A stretch of 64,000 bases of DNA from Polynucleobacter sphagniphilus (GTDB lineage Bacteria > Pseudomonadota > Gammaproteobacteria > Burkholderiales > Burkholderiaceae), in assembly GCF_001953355.1 (NCBI RefSeq), contig NZ_MPIY01000017.1, positions 1-64,000 on the forward strand. The letters are read 5' to 3'. The notes under the pieces were generated by a model. The model had not been told where the DNA came from. It was given only the letters and a program-made list of their open reading frames with translations, and made no database searches. Positions 25,953-34,692 of the stretch are shown here, piece after piece. Each line of letters opens with the position of its first letter. Positions within the stretch are counted from its first letter, which is position 1. Position numbers and translations under genes: made by a program.

Positions 25953-26437
25953 GACCGAATACGCCCTAATAATTTTGTTGTAGAACGCTCATATAAAAAC
26001 GGAATGGCAACCGCTGTTCCACCCCAGCTTTTTACCAGACGAGTTTCTTCCAAGGCATCAATCTCATAATCCCCGCCCTTCACATAAATATCAGGGCGAA
26101 TTTGCGCAATCAGATTTACGGGGGTTTGCTCCCTAAACAGCACTGTCATATCAACACTAGCCAAGGCAGCCAGCAGGGCCTGGCGATCTTCTTCAGAATT
26201 AATAGGCCGGTCGTCGCCTTTGCCAAGCATCTTTACCGATGCATCCGAATTCACCCCCACCACTAAGCTAGCCCCCAAATCACGTGCTTGGGCCAAATAA
26301 CTAGCATGCCCACGATGCAGAATATCAAACACCCCATTCGTGAAGACTAAAGGTCTAGGCAATTGGGCAATGCGAGCCTGCAAATCCCCTGGAGGACATA
26401 CTTTTGACTCAAATGAAGGCGGTAGTAAGGTGCTCAT
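25949..26437 (-). CDS. rfaE2: D-glycero-beta-D-manno-heptose 1-phosphate adenylyltransferase
   Basis: Forms ADP-heptose for the lipopolysaccharide inner core. The 162-residue protein is a stand-alone nucleotidyltransferase with the HxGH motif in FTNGVFDILHRGHASYLAQA (residues 33-52), VVGVNSDASVKMLGKGDDRP and the late YVKGGDYEIDALEE. In E. coli this domain is fused to the heptose kinase as HldE; here it is separate, as in many betaproteobacteria. It is divergent from the peroxidase gene. Confidence 0.92.
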   Translation of the reverse strand: MSTLLPPSFESKVCPPGDLQARIAQLPRPLVFTNGVFDILHRGHASYLAQARDLGASLVVGVNSDASVKMLGKGDDRPINSEEDRQALLAALASVDMTVLFREQTPVNLIAQIRPDIYVKGGDYEIDALEETRLVKSWGGTAVAIPFLYERSTTKLLGRIRS

Positions 26438-26525
26438 GTCTCAATATTAATAGCATTGACTAAATCCCAGCGATATTGTCCAGAATGTCTTAGACTGGGC
26501 GCTATCCATTACAACGCCAAAGACC

Positions 26526-27098
26526 ATGATCAAGCGCCTGCTCAGTACTAGCTTAATTGCCTTTTTTCTTCTCACTTCTATGATCGGAATGGTTCACGCT
26601 GCGCCGGCTACATGCAGTCCTCTACTTTCCCATACCTTCCCCCGCTTGCAAGATGAGACCCCTCAAAACCTATGTCAGTACCAGGGCAAGGTCATTCTGG
26701 TGGTCAATACAGCCAGTTATTGTGGCTTTACCAGTCAATACGACGGCCTTGAAAAACTGTATGCCAAATACAAAGATCAGGGGCTGGTTGTTCTGGGCTT
26801 TCCATCAAATGATTTTGGACAACAAGAGCCTGGCAGCAATAAGGAAATTGCTGACTTTTGCAAAAATACCTATGACGTCAAGTTTCCCATGTTTGCTAAA
26901 TCATCAGTCAGCGGGTCTTCTGCCAACCCATTATTTAAGATGCTCATTGCAAAAACGGGCACCACACCGAAATGGAATTTTTATAAATACCTAATAGATC
27001 GCAATGGCAATGTGATCGATTCCTATAACAGCATGACTAAACCCACCAGCGAAAGCATTGTGAATGCAATTGAAAAATTGCTACAGGAAAAAATATAG
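26526..27098 (+). CDS. Exported cysteine-type glutathione peroxidase
   Basis: Peroxide-reducing thiol peroxidase of the GPx family, 190 residues. An N-terminal signal peptide (LIAFFLLTSMIGMVHAAPA, cleavage near residue 26) sends it to the periplasm. The peroxidatic cysteine lies in NTASYCGFTSQYDGLEKLY, the second signature is GFPSNDFGQQEPGS with the catalytic Gln, and WNFYKYLIDRNG carries the Trp and Asn of the active site. It is the first gene of the overlapping lipid-modification operon: its stop codon overlaps the GTG start of the FAD oxidoreductase (TAGTGA). Confidence 0.92.
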   Translation: MIKRLLSTSLIAFFLLTSMIGMVHAAPATCSPLLSHTFPRLQDETPQNLCQYQGKVILVVNTASYCGFTSQYDGLEKLYAKYKDQGLVVLGFPSNDFGQQEPGSNKEIADFCKNTYDVKFPMFAKSSVSGSSANPLFKMLIAKTGTTPKWNFYKYLIDRNGNVIDSYNSMTKPTSESIVNAIEKLLQEKI

Positions 27099-28486
27099 TG
27101 AGCAAGAAAAAAGTTGCCATTATTGGCGCAGGAATATCCGGTCTTGGATGTGCCTACGCACTAAGAAATGATCCAAATATAGAAGTCACGATTTTCGAGG
27201 GTGGCTCGCATATTGGCGGCCATAGTAATACCGTTGATATGACCCTGCAGACACCAGCAGGACCCATCACCCATGGGATTGATACAGGATTTTTGGTTTT
27301 CAATCGCAAAACGTATCCCCGCCTTGTCAGACTCTTTGAAGAAATTGCCGTGCCAATTAGCGCATCAGAAATGTCATTTTCTGTTTCGATTGACCAAGGA
27401 CGCTCCTCCTTCTTTCACAAAAAGATCGAGTGGGCGGGCAATGATCTCAATTCCTTTTTTGGCCAAAGAGTAAATTTGTTATCGCCGTCTTTTTGGAGAA
27501 TGGCTTATGACATCCTCCGTTTTAATCGCTTGGCAACAAAGCTCGCTCATCAGCACATTGCAAATGAAACCGATTACCTAGAACCACAAGAGTCAATTGA
27601 TCAATTTCTAAATCGTTACCGCTTTAGTTCTAGTTTTCGGGAAAATTATTTCCTGCCAATGATTGGTGCAATCTGGTCTTGCTCCGTAGAACAAATGCTG
27701 GAGTTTCCGATTCAAACCATGGTGCGCTTTTGCCATAACCATGGCTTACTCCAGATTCAAAATCGACCCCAATGGCTTACTGTCAAAGGTGGCTCACGTG
27801 AATATGTGAAACGACTTGTAGCGGTATTAGAAAGTCACCAGGTAAAAATAATCCGCGAAAGCGTTCATCAAATCAATGCGGCCTCTGAGGCTCAGCCCAT
27901 GGTTGAAGTAATGAGCCAAGTTGGGTCTAGCTGGTTTGATGAGGTAGTCATGGCCTGTCATAGCGATCAATCACTTGGGCTGGTACATGGAATTACCCAA
28001 GAAGCTAAGCATATTTTGGCCTCGATTCCGTATCAACAAAATCGCGCCATCCTGCATACCGATCGGCATTTTTTACCGCAAGCAGAACGTTGTTGGGCTG
28101 CCTGGAACTACACCGCAAAATCCGGTGTTGCAAGCACTTCAACAAAACATGTCAGCGTGCATTACCTCATCAATCGCCTGCAACCCTTACCTCAGGCAAT
28201 TGAACAAGTGCCTATCATTGTGAGCCTAAATCCTTTAACCAATCCTGATGAAAAACTCGTCCATGCGGAAATTGAATACGCCCATCCGGTTTTTGATATG
28301 CGCGCAATTCAGGCTCAAAAAGAATTGCCCCTCATACAGGGATTGAACTCCATTTGGTATTGTGGTGCGTGGACTGGATTTGGCTTTCATGAAGATGGCT
28401 TGCGCTCAGGTGAATTGGTAGCCAAGGATTTGCTGGAGAGCATCCACTCCCCGTCGCGATTCAACCCAAGCTCAAGCACTCAGTAA
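27098..28486 (+). CDS. FAD-dependent amine-oxidase-like oxidoreductase
   Basis: The 462-residue protein starts with a Rossmann FAD-binding motif (VAIIGAGISGLGCAYALRND) and a following acidic residue in VTIFEGGSHIGGHSNTV, the NAD(P)-binding-like amine oxidase fold. The C-terminal FAD contact region is SIWYCGAWTGFGFHEDGLRS. Proteins of this type neighbour DUF1365 and CFA-synthase-like genes in many proteobacteria and have been tied to unusual fatty-acid formation. The GTG start overlaps the gpx stop; the DUF1365 start follows the stop codon directly. The specific reaction is inferred from context, not from the sequence. Confidence 0.88.
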   Translation: MSKKKVAIIGAGISGLGCAYALRNDPNIEVTIFEGGSHIGGHSNTVDMTLQTPAGPITHGIDTGFLVFNRKTYPRLVRLFEEIAVPISASEMSFSVSIDQGRSSFFHKKIEWAGNDLNSFFGQRVNLLSPSFWRMAYDILRFNRLATKLAHQHIANETDYLEPQESIDQFLNRYRFSSSFRENYFLPMIGAIWSCSVEQMLEFPIQTMVRFCHNHGLLQIQNRPQWLTVKGGSREYVKRLVAVLESHQVKIIRESVHQINAASEAQPMVEVMSQVGSSWFDEVVMACHSDQSLGLVHGITQEAKHILASIPYQQNRAILHTDRHFLPQAERCWAAWNYTAKSGVASTSTKHVSVHYLINRLQPLPQAIEQVPIIVSLNPLTNPDEKLVHAEIEYAHPVFDMRAIQAQKELPLIQGLNSIWYCGAWTGFGFHEDGLRSGELVAKDLLESIHSPSRFNPSSSTQ

Positions 28487-29272
28487 ATGCATCAGGCAAC
28501 TATTAATTTTGGCTTGGTAAAGCATCGCCGTTTTCGGCCTGCATCCAATGCATTTGGATATGGTGTTTTTACCTTATCCATACCCATGCGCTCACGAAAA
28601 AAAGAGTCTGACTTATTAAGTAAATGCGGTCTTGGGGATAATCAAAATAAATTATTGTCTTTCTTTGACAAAGATCATGGTGAAGGCGGCTCTGACAGCT
28701 TGCAATGGATTGAAAACATTCTTCAAGAAAATCAAATACCCCATGTTGATGGTGAAATTTGGTTGCAAACCTTTCCAAGGGTACTTGCTTACGTCTTTAA
28801 TCCTGTCAGTTTTTGGATCTGCACTCGCGCTGACGGGCAAGTACAAGCAGTCTTAGCTGAAGTCAATAACACCTTTGGCGAGCGTCATTGCTATTTACTT
28901 TATAAGGAATCTGGTGAGGCCTTACGATCTGGTGAGACTCTCAAAAGTAAAAAGGTGTTTCATGTTTCTCCTTTTTGTGATGTCACGGGGGAATATCATT
29001 TCCGCTTCTTATTTCCCCAGGATAGTCAGAGCAAAAGGAATAGTGTTTGCAGAATCGAATTACACCGAGATGGTATGCCCTTGATTAATACCAGCATCAG
29101 CGGAATGAGCTCACCCCTTTCAAAGCGCGCCCTATATAGTGCTTTCTTGCGCTACCCACTAATGAGCTTAGGTGTGGTTATGCGCATTCACTGGCAAGCA
29201 TTGAAATTATTTGTAAAAGGTGTACCCTTTCATTCAAAGCCAACACCCCCTGAATTTGAGGTTAGTAGATGA
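28487..29272 (+). CDS. DUF1365 protein
   Basis: The 261-residue protein matches DUF1365: an N-terminal GLVKHRRFRPASNAFGYGVF, a central FPRVLAYVFNPVSFWICTRA and VLAEVNNTFGERHCYLL, and a HVSPFCDVTGEYHFRFLFP segment. No catalytic residues are established to my knowledge. The family almost always sits between an amine-oxidase-like FAD protein and a CFA-synthase-like methyltransferase, as here. It begins immediately after the preceding stop codon and overlaps the next gene by four bases. Confidence 0.9.
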   Translation: MHQATINFGLVKHRRFRPASNAFGYGVFTLSIPMRSRKKESDLLSKCGLGDNQNKLLSFFDKDHGEGGSDSLQWIENILQENQIPHVDGEIWLQTFPRVLAYVFNPVSFWICTRADGQVQAVLAEVNNTFGERHCYLLYKESGEALRSGETLKSKKVFHVSPFCDVTGEYHFRFLFPQDSQSKRNSVCRIELHRDGMPLINTSISGMSSPLSKRALYSAFLRYPLMSLGVVMRIHWQALKLFVKGVPFHSKPTPPEFEVSR

Positions 29273-30543
29273 ATCGCCCAGGCCAAACTTTACTCTCACG
29301 CCTATATTTTTCCAAGGCCGAGAAACCAAATACCCTGATACCCCGAAACCGCTGGAGCACCAAAACAGTCTTAAGCCTGTTAGTGCAATTGCGCGCTGGG
29401 CATCTGCGTCTGACACTCCCAGATGGTCAGATAAAAGAATTTGGCAAGCCGAACGATGAACTGCATGCCGATATAGACATTCTAGACTGGGCTGTATTTA
29501 AAGAGCTTCTCTCTCATGGTGATATTGGCTTTGCGGAATGCTACATTCGCGGCCAATGGAGCACATCGAACCTGAAAAGTCTTCTCGAGCTAGCTATTCG
29601 CAATCGCACAGTTTTAGAAAAAGCGATTTACGGGCACTGGCTTGGCTCCCTGTTTTATCGCTTGAAGCATTGGCTCAGGGATAACAGTAAAGAAGGCAGC
29701 CGCAAAAATATTCACGCGCACTATGACTTAGGCAATGCCTTTTACACCCTTTGGCTAGACCCAACGATGAGTTACTCGAGCGCATGGTTCTCTGGTGCCG
29801 ATAAAGAATCGCTAGCAGAAGCACAAAAAGCAAAGATTGCCCGCATTCTGGACTCATTAAATACAAAACCCGGAGATCGCATCTTAGAAATTGGTTGCGG
29901 ATGGGGCGGCGTGATGGAAGAGGCTTTGCGTAAACAGACCAGCATTACCGGCCTGACTTTATCTACCGAGCAGCAGGCCTTTGCACAGCATCGCTTAGAG
30001 GGGGTGCAAAAAGAACTTACAAGACCGCCTGGGTTTGAAGTGCGTCTGCAAGACTATCGTGACTGCAATGAGCAATTCGATGGGATTGCCTCAGTTGAAA
30101 TGTTTGAAGCCGTTGGTGAAAAGCATTGGCCAGAATTTTTTCAGACTGTTGCAAAAAATCTCAAGGCAGGCGGTAAAGCATGCATACAAACTATCGTTAT
30201 TGCAGAAGAATTTTTCGAGCGGTATCGTGCTGGCACTGACTTTATTCAGCAGTATGTATTCCCCGGGGGTATGCTGCCATCGATTGAGAGGTTTAGATCC
30301 AGCGCCGCCAAGGCCGGTCTAAAAGTAGAGGGTGAATTTGCCTTCGGACAGGACTACGCCAAGACCTTATGCATATGGCGAGATCAGTTCAATGCCAAAC
30401 TACAAGAAGTCAAACAACTTGGATTTGATGAGGCATTTATTCGCTTGTGGAATTTTTATTTAATGTATTGTGCTGCTGGGTTTTCAGAGCGCAGTATTGA
30501 TGTTGTGCAATTTACACTAAGCCATGAAACAAAACGGCATTGA
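29269..30543 (+). CDS. Cyclopropane-fatty-acyl-phospholipid synthase-like methyltransferase
   Basis: SAM-dependent enzyme acting on unsaturated acyl chains of membrane phospholipids. The 424-residue protein has an N-terminal lipid-binding region, ENIHAHYDLG-type signature (KNIHAHYDLGNAFYTLWLDP near residue 145), the SAM-binding loop ILEIGCGWGGVMEEAL near residue 205, and the late FIQQYVFPGGMLPS and YCAAGFSERSIDV motifs of the family. It may make cyclopropane or methyl-branched acyl chains; with its FAD and DUF1365 neighbours the latter is a serious option. It overlaps the SDR gene by 20 bases. Confidence 0.9.
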   Translation: MNRPGQTLLSRLYFSKAEKPNTLIPRNRWSTKTVLSLLVQLRAGHLRLTLPDGQIKEFGKPNDELHADIDILDWAVFKELLSHGDIGFAECYIRGQWSTSNLKSLLELAIRNRTVLEKAIYGHWLGSLFYRLKHWLRDNSKEGSRKNIHAHYDLGNAFYTLWLDPTMSYSSAWFSGADKESLAEAQKAKIARILDSLNTKPGDRILEIGCGWGGVMEEALRKQTSITGLTLSTEQQAFAQHRLEGVQKELTRPPGFEVRLQDYRDCNEQFDGIASVEMFEAVGEKHWPEFFQTVAKNLKAGGKACIQTIVIAEEFFERYRAGTDFIQQYVFPGGMLPSIERFRSSAAKAGLKVEGEFAFGQDYAKTLCIWRDQFNAKLQEVKQLGFDEAFIRLWNFYLMYCAAGFSERSIDVVQFTLSHETKRH

Positions 30544-31309
30544 TACCTTTTTTGGTAAACGCATCTGGATTATTGGAGCCTCTAGCGGCATAGGCGAGGC
30601 ATGCGCCAATGCGCTCATGGCTTCAGGAGCTAAGGTAGCCTTGTCAGCCAGACGAGTTGAACGCCTCAATATCATGGCAGCCAAAGCAAAAGACAATCAC
30701 TGGGGGTCAGCATTGATTGTGCCACTTGATGTCACAGAGCAATCTCAGGTTGAGGAAGGCTATCAAACCATTCTCAATCTTTGGGGTGGTCTTGATATCC
30801 TACTGTTTGTATCTGGCGTATACGTTCCTCTGCGCGCCGATAACTTTGAATATGAAGCCGCGAAAAAAACCATTGATGCCAATCTTATAGGCCCAATGGG
30901 GGCTGTAGCTACAGTACTCCCCCATATGCTTCGAGCGCACTGCGGTCATATTGCAATTGTTGGTAGCGTTGCAGGCTATAGTGGGCTACCAAAAGCGCTT
31001 GCTTATGGCCCTAGCAAGGCAGGCATTATTAATTTTTGCGAAACCCTCTATTACGACTTATTGCCAACCGGGGTCAGCGTACACATGATTTCCCCGGGAT
31101 TTGTTGCCACGGAGGCAACGGCGCAAAATGATTTTTATATGCCAGCACTCATTAGCGCAGATCAGGCAGCACAAGCAATTTTGCAAGGCATCAAGAAGGG
31201 GAAGTTTGATATTCACTTCCCCAAGCGTTTTTCGGGCTTTCTGAAATTTCTCAGAATTTTGCCCTACCCCATTTACTTCTGGTTTGTACGCCGCTTTTTA
31301 GCGATCTAA
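30524..31309 (+). CDS. Short-chain dehydrogenase/reductase
   Basis: Classical SDR of 261 residues: cofactor loop IIGASSGIGEACANALMASG, arginine-containing SARRVERL favouring NADPH, the catalytic Ser in IVGSVAGYSG and YGPSKAG with the Tyr and Lys. The C-terminus is hydrophobic (LPYPIYFWFVRRFLA), suggesting membrane association, which would fit a lipid substrate. It is the last gene of the gpx to CFA operon and converges with dsbA four bases on. Confidence 0.88.
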   Translation: MKQNGIDTFFGKRIWIIGASSGIGEACANALMASGAKVALSARRVERLNIMAAKAKDNHWGSALIVPLDVTEQSQVEEGYQTILNLWGGLDILLFVSGVYVPLRADNFEYEAAKKTIDANLIGPMGAVATVLPHMLRAHCGHIAIVGSVAGYSGLPKALAYGPSKAGIINFCETLYYDLLPTGVSVHMISPGFVATEATAQNDFYMPALISADQAAQAILQGIKKGKFDIHFPKRFSGFLKFLRILPYPIYFWFVRRFLAI

Positions 31310-31313
31310 ACGT

Positions 31314-31955
31314 TTACTTATATTTGTCTTTGCGGACCTTTTCGACCAAGTAATCCATCACCAAGAGCGCCTTCGCCTTAGTTCCAGCTATTGATGGTGA
31401 AGTGACATACTTTCCTTGAATCACCACGGTTGGTACGCCATCAATCCGATAGGCTTCAGCAAGCTGCTTGGCTGCACGCACTTTAGATACCACCGCAAAG
31501 GAATGGTAAGTAGTTAAAAAGGTATTGCGGTCTAAACCTTGAGCAACTGCCCAATCTGCGATTTCAGACTCCGTCAAAAGATGATTGTTGCTATGGTGAA
31601 TCGTATCCATCACCTTAATATCTAAATTACTCTTACCCATTACTTGTAGGGTGTAGAACAACTGACTGTGTGGCAAAAAGTCATCACGAAATGCCACGGG
31701 CACTCTGCGGAATACAACATCTTTGGGTTGACGCTTTACCCAGGACATCAGATCTGGATCAAAGTCATAGCAATGAGGGCAGCCATACCAAAAGAACTCA
31801 ATCACCTCGACCTTGCCCTTAGCTTCGACTGGTTGCGCAACTGGTAGGACGCGGTAGTCCAAGCCCTCTTCATATTTTTGAGCCTGGGCAACAGCAATAC
31901 CACTTAAAGAAATCAGTGCAAGAAAAGTAATGAGTCTTCGATTAAAGGAAATCAT
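31314..31955 (-). CDS. dsbA: Thiol:disulfide interchange protein DsbA
   Basis: Periplasmic oxidant that introduces disulfide bonds into secreted proteins. The 213-residue protein has a signal peptide (cleavage near GIAVAQA), the active site FFWYGCPHCYDFDPDL near residues 54-69 with the Cys-Pro-His-Cys pair, and the cis-proline loop GVPTVVIQGKY near residue 173. It overlaps the SPOR-protein gene by four bases. Several cysteine-bearing exported proteins in this window are plausible substrates. Confidence 0.95.
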   Translation of the reverse strand: MISFNRRLITFLALISLSGIAVAQAQKYEEGLDYRVLPVAQPVEAKGKVEVIEFFWYGCPHCYDFDPDLMSWVKRQPKDVVFRRVPVAFRDDFLPHSQLFYTLQVMGKSNLDIKVMDTIHHSNNHLLTESEIADWAVAQGLDRNTFLTTYHSFAVVSKVRAAKQLAEAYRIDGVPTVVIQGKYVTSPSIAGTKAKALLVMDYLVEKVRKDKYK

Positions 31956-32572
31956 GATTTATTCGATTTAATAATGGTTGATTTAACGCCCATGCCACTT
32001 AACTTATCGCGCACGGGATTGCTTTCTTCTGGGGTAGTAAATGGGCCAACACGCACACGCCATACAGTATTGCCATCGCTAGTCACTTCGCTCAATTGCG
32101 AAGAAATACCTTGAATCGCTAAATTCGCTTTCTGCGCATCAGCGTCTGCGCGTTGAGCATAAGCGCCCACTTGCAAGAAATAAATCGACTCCGCCTTAGG
32201 CGTAGCCACAGGGGCTGGGGCATCCGTTGATTTTTTGCCATTAACCAAATCACCAATTGGATCCGAACCATTAGAGGTCGGGACTGGCATGGATTTGCCC
32301 TTCAAGCCCTTATTCAAATCTAATGGTTCAGCTGGGGCTGGTGTCTCACCCTCTGCAGTCGCTGGGGCGGATTTAATCGTGAGCGGTAAATTGGGAGCGC
32401 GTACCCCAGGTCTTTCTTGTGGAGTATTTTTAGACATGTAAAAGGCGATAAAAAATGCGATGCCCAGACCCACGCCCAGACCCACAATAAAGCCTAAAAT
32501 CGTGCCGCCGTACTCTGCACTATTGCTGCTCTCACGATGTATGAAGCCAGTTTGTTGATTCGATCTTTTCAT
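31952..32572 (-). CDS. SPOR-domain membrane protein (FtsN-like)
   Basis: From the ATG at 32572, preceded by GGGG, the product is 206 residues: a cytosolic start, one Gly-rich membrane span (ILGFIVGLGVGLGIAFFIAF, residues about 25-44), a Pro/Ala/Lys-rich linker and a C-terminal SPOR domain (YFLQVGAYAQRADADAQKAN to VRVGPFTTPEESNPV) that binds denuded peptidoglycan at the septum. The layout resembles FtsN, and the place behind argS is usual for this protein in betaproteobacteria. It is coupled to dsbA downstream. Confidence 0.88.
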   Translation of the reverse strand: MKRSNQQTGFIHRESSNSAEYGGTILGFIVGLGVGLGIAFFIAFYMSKNTPQERPGVRAPNLPLTIKSAPATAEGETPAPAEPLDLNKGLKGKSMPVPTSNGSDPIGDLVNGKKSTDAPAPVATPKAESIYFLQVGAYAQRADADAQKANLAIQGISSQLSEVTSDGNTVWRVRVGPFTTPEESNPVRDKLSGMGVKSTIIKSNKS

Positions 32573-32611
32573 CACATCCCCATCTTCTATGTTCACTTCA
32601 TTGCCTGCAAT

Positions 32612-34339
32612 TTACATCTTAGCCGGAGCGGATACACCTAGTAGTTTTAAACCATTTTCCAATACTTGGCGAGTGGCCGAGAGAAGTGCTAAGCGAGCCA
32701 GCTTAAGTGCCTGATCATCTATTAAAACTCGGTCTGCGTTATAGAATGTGTGGAAATCACCTGCTAGATCTCGCAGATAAAAGGCTAAAGCATGTGGCGC
32801 CAAATCGGCAGCGGCATCCGCAAGCACTTCAGGGTACTCAGCCAAACGGCGCAACAAGTGATCTGAAGCTTTACTATCGAGCAAGGATAAATCGGCTGCC
32901 ACTAAGTCAGCAGCTTGTCCGCCCCACTGGGCCAGGATGGAGCAAATACGTGCATGTGCATACTGCACATAAAACACGGGATTCTCATCATTTTGCTGCA
33001 AAGCCAAGTCAATATCGAAAACAAATTCAGTATCTGCTTTGCGCGAAATCAAAAAGAAACGTACTGCATCACGCCCACGCTGCAGTGCAAGCTCACGCTC
33101 AGCAGAAGTCATTTCAGGCGTAACCCCGCCAGACCATTCGACTAAATCACGCACGGTGACATAGGAACCAGCACGTTTAGAGATTTTGACTTCCTCTCCA
33201 TTGCGCATCACTGTAACCATTTTATGCAAAACATAGTCTGGGTAAGATTTTGGAATATCCCAGCCACGTTTTAAAGCAACGCCCTGCAAGCCAGAGCGAA
33301 CACGGGCAATAGTTCCATGGTGATCGCTACCTTGAACATTAATGACCTTCTCAAAGCCACGCTTCCACTTACTAGTATGGTACGCAACGTCTGGTACAAA
33401 GTAGGTAAAGCTACCATCCGACTTACGCATGACGCGATCTTTATCATCACCATCATCAGTGGTTTTTAACCACAGCGCACCCTCGGCTTCGTAAGTCTTG
33501 CCAATAGTTTGTAAGTCATCCACAATTTGCGCAACACTACCGTCGGTATACAAAGACGACTCTAGGTAATAGCAATCAAATTGCACGCCAAAGGTTTTTA
33601 AATCAATATCTTGTTCATTACGTAAATAGGCAACTGCAAATTGACGAATAGCCTCGAGGTCTTCACGATACTCTGGAGATGCTTTGAAGGCTGTAGCAAT
33701 TTCAGCAATATATTCACCGTTGTAGGCTTGTTCAGGCCAATTCGCATCGCCTGGCTTTAAGCCCTGCAAACGAGCTTGCACTGAGAGCGCCAGATTGGCA
33801 ATCTGCACGCCAGCATCGTTGTAATAAAACTCGCGGTGTACAGCAATTCCTTGGGTGCCCAATAGATTGGCCAGGGCATCACCGAGTGCCGCCTGGCGGC
33901 CATGCCCAACATGAAGTGGTCCTGTTGGGTTTGCGGATACAAACTCAATCATGGCGCTTGGAACTACGCCGCTGCCTTGCGGCAACACGCCAAACTGGGA
34001 TTTTGCGCCAAGTATTTCTGCAATGACTTTGGTTTTAGCAGCCTTAGTGAGGCGAAAGTTGATAAATCCGGGGCCAGCTATCTCACAAGAGGCAATCAAA
34101 TCACCGAATCCAGATTGCTGCTGTAAGCGCTCAACTAAGTCCTGCGCCAAATCCCTTGGATTGAGCTTCCAGGCCTTTGAGAGTTGCAGCGCAATGTTGC
34201 ATGCCACATCGCCATGATCAACTGCCTTAGGGCGCTCTAAACGGGGCTGCGGCACATCCCCAAAGCCACGATCCTGAGCAAGCCCCTGCAAGGCAGCGCT
34301 CAGCATGGAAATTAATTGGTTTTTATTATTTGACAACAT
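32612..34339 (-). CDS. argS: Arginyl-tRNA synthetase
   Basis: Charges tRNA-Arg. The 575-residue protein carries an N-terminal additional domain, the class I HIGH-type motif in [20 protein letters not shown] near residue 136, and, in place of a classical KMSKS, the EVKISKRAG loop near residue 378. The C-terminal anticodon-binding helix bundle ends [17 protein letters not shown]. It is first of an argS-SPOR-dsbA unit and divergent from the DUF1840 gene, with 35 bp between them. Confidence 0.96.
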   Translation of the reverse strand: MLSNNKNQLISMLSAALQGLAQDRGFGDVPQPRLERPKAVDHGDVACNIALQLSKAWKLNPRDLAQDLVERLQQQSGFGDLIASCEIAGPGFINFRLTKAAKTKVIAEILGAKSQFGVLPQGSGVVPSAMIEFVSANPTGPLHVGHGRQAALGDALANLLGTQGIAVHREFYYNDAGVQIANLALSVQARLQGLKPGDANWPEQAYNGEYIAEIATAFKASPEYREDLEAIRQFAVAYLRNEQDIDLKTFGVQFDCYYLESSLYTDGSVAQIVDDLQTIGKTYEAEGALWLKTTDDGDDKDRVMRKSDGSFTYFVPDVAYHTSKWKRGFEKVINVQGSDHHGTIARVRSGLQGVALKRGWDIPKSYPDYVLHKMVTVMRNGEEVKISKRAGSYVTVRDLVEWSGGVTPEMTSAERELALQRGRDAVRFFLISRKADTEFVFDIDLALQQNDENPVFYVQYAHARICSILAQWGGQAADLVAADLSLLDSKASDHLLRRLAEYPEVLADAAADLAPHALAFYLRDLAGDFHTFYNADRVLIDDQALKLARLALLSATRQVLENGLKLLGVSAPAKM

Positions 34340-34374
34340 AGAACAGTGAGTTTATCAGGTGGTAAGCTATACAA

Positions 34375-34692
34375 ATGATCTATCAATTTCGCTCCAAAGC
34401 GGGTCCAGACGTCATTATGTTGGCTGATCTATCCCAACGAATATTTGATATCTTGGGTCGCCCGCTTGAATCTCGGGGAATCCTGACTACAGAACAATTG
34501 CCTAGTTTGATTCATATGCTAGAGACCGCCATTCTGAAGGATTTAGAGGATCGCGCCCAAATTAATACAGCAGAAGAGCCTGGAAGCACAAAACCGAAGC
34601 TCGCCGATCGATTGGGTCAGCGAGCTTACCCTTTTTTGGAGTTGATGAAGCAAGCCAATTCCATGGGCGAACCCGTCATGTGGGGCGTTTAA
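34375..34692 (+). CDS. DUF1840 protein
   Basis: The 105-residue protein starts [20 protein letters not shown], continues with [20 protein letters not shown] and has a Lys-linked C-terminal half ending [19 protein letters not shown], all typical of DUF1840, a family restricted mainly to betaproteobacteria and of unknown function. It is single-copy between argS (divergent) and metH (convergent, overlapping by four bases). Confidence 0.88.
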   Translation: MIYQFRSKAGPDVIMLADLSQRIFDILGRPLESRGILTTEQLPSLIHMLETAILKDLEDRAQINTAEEPGSTKPKLADRLGQRAYPFLELMKQANSMGEPVMWGV

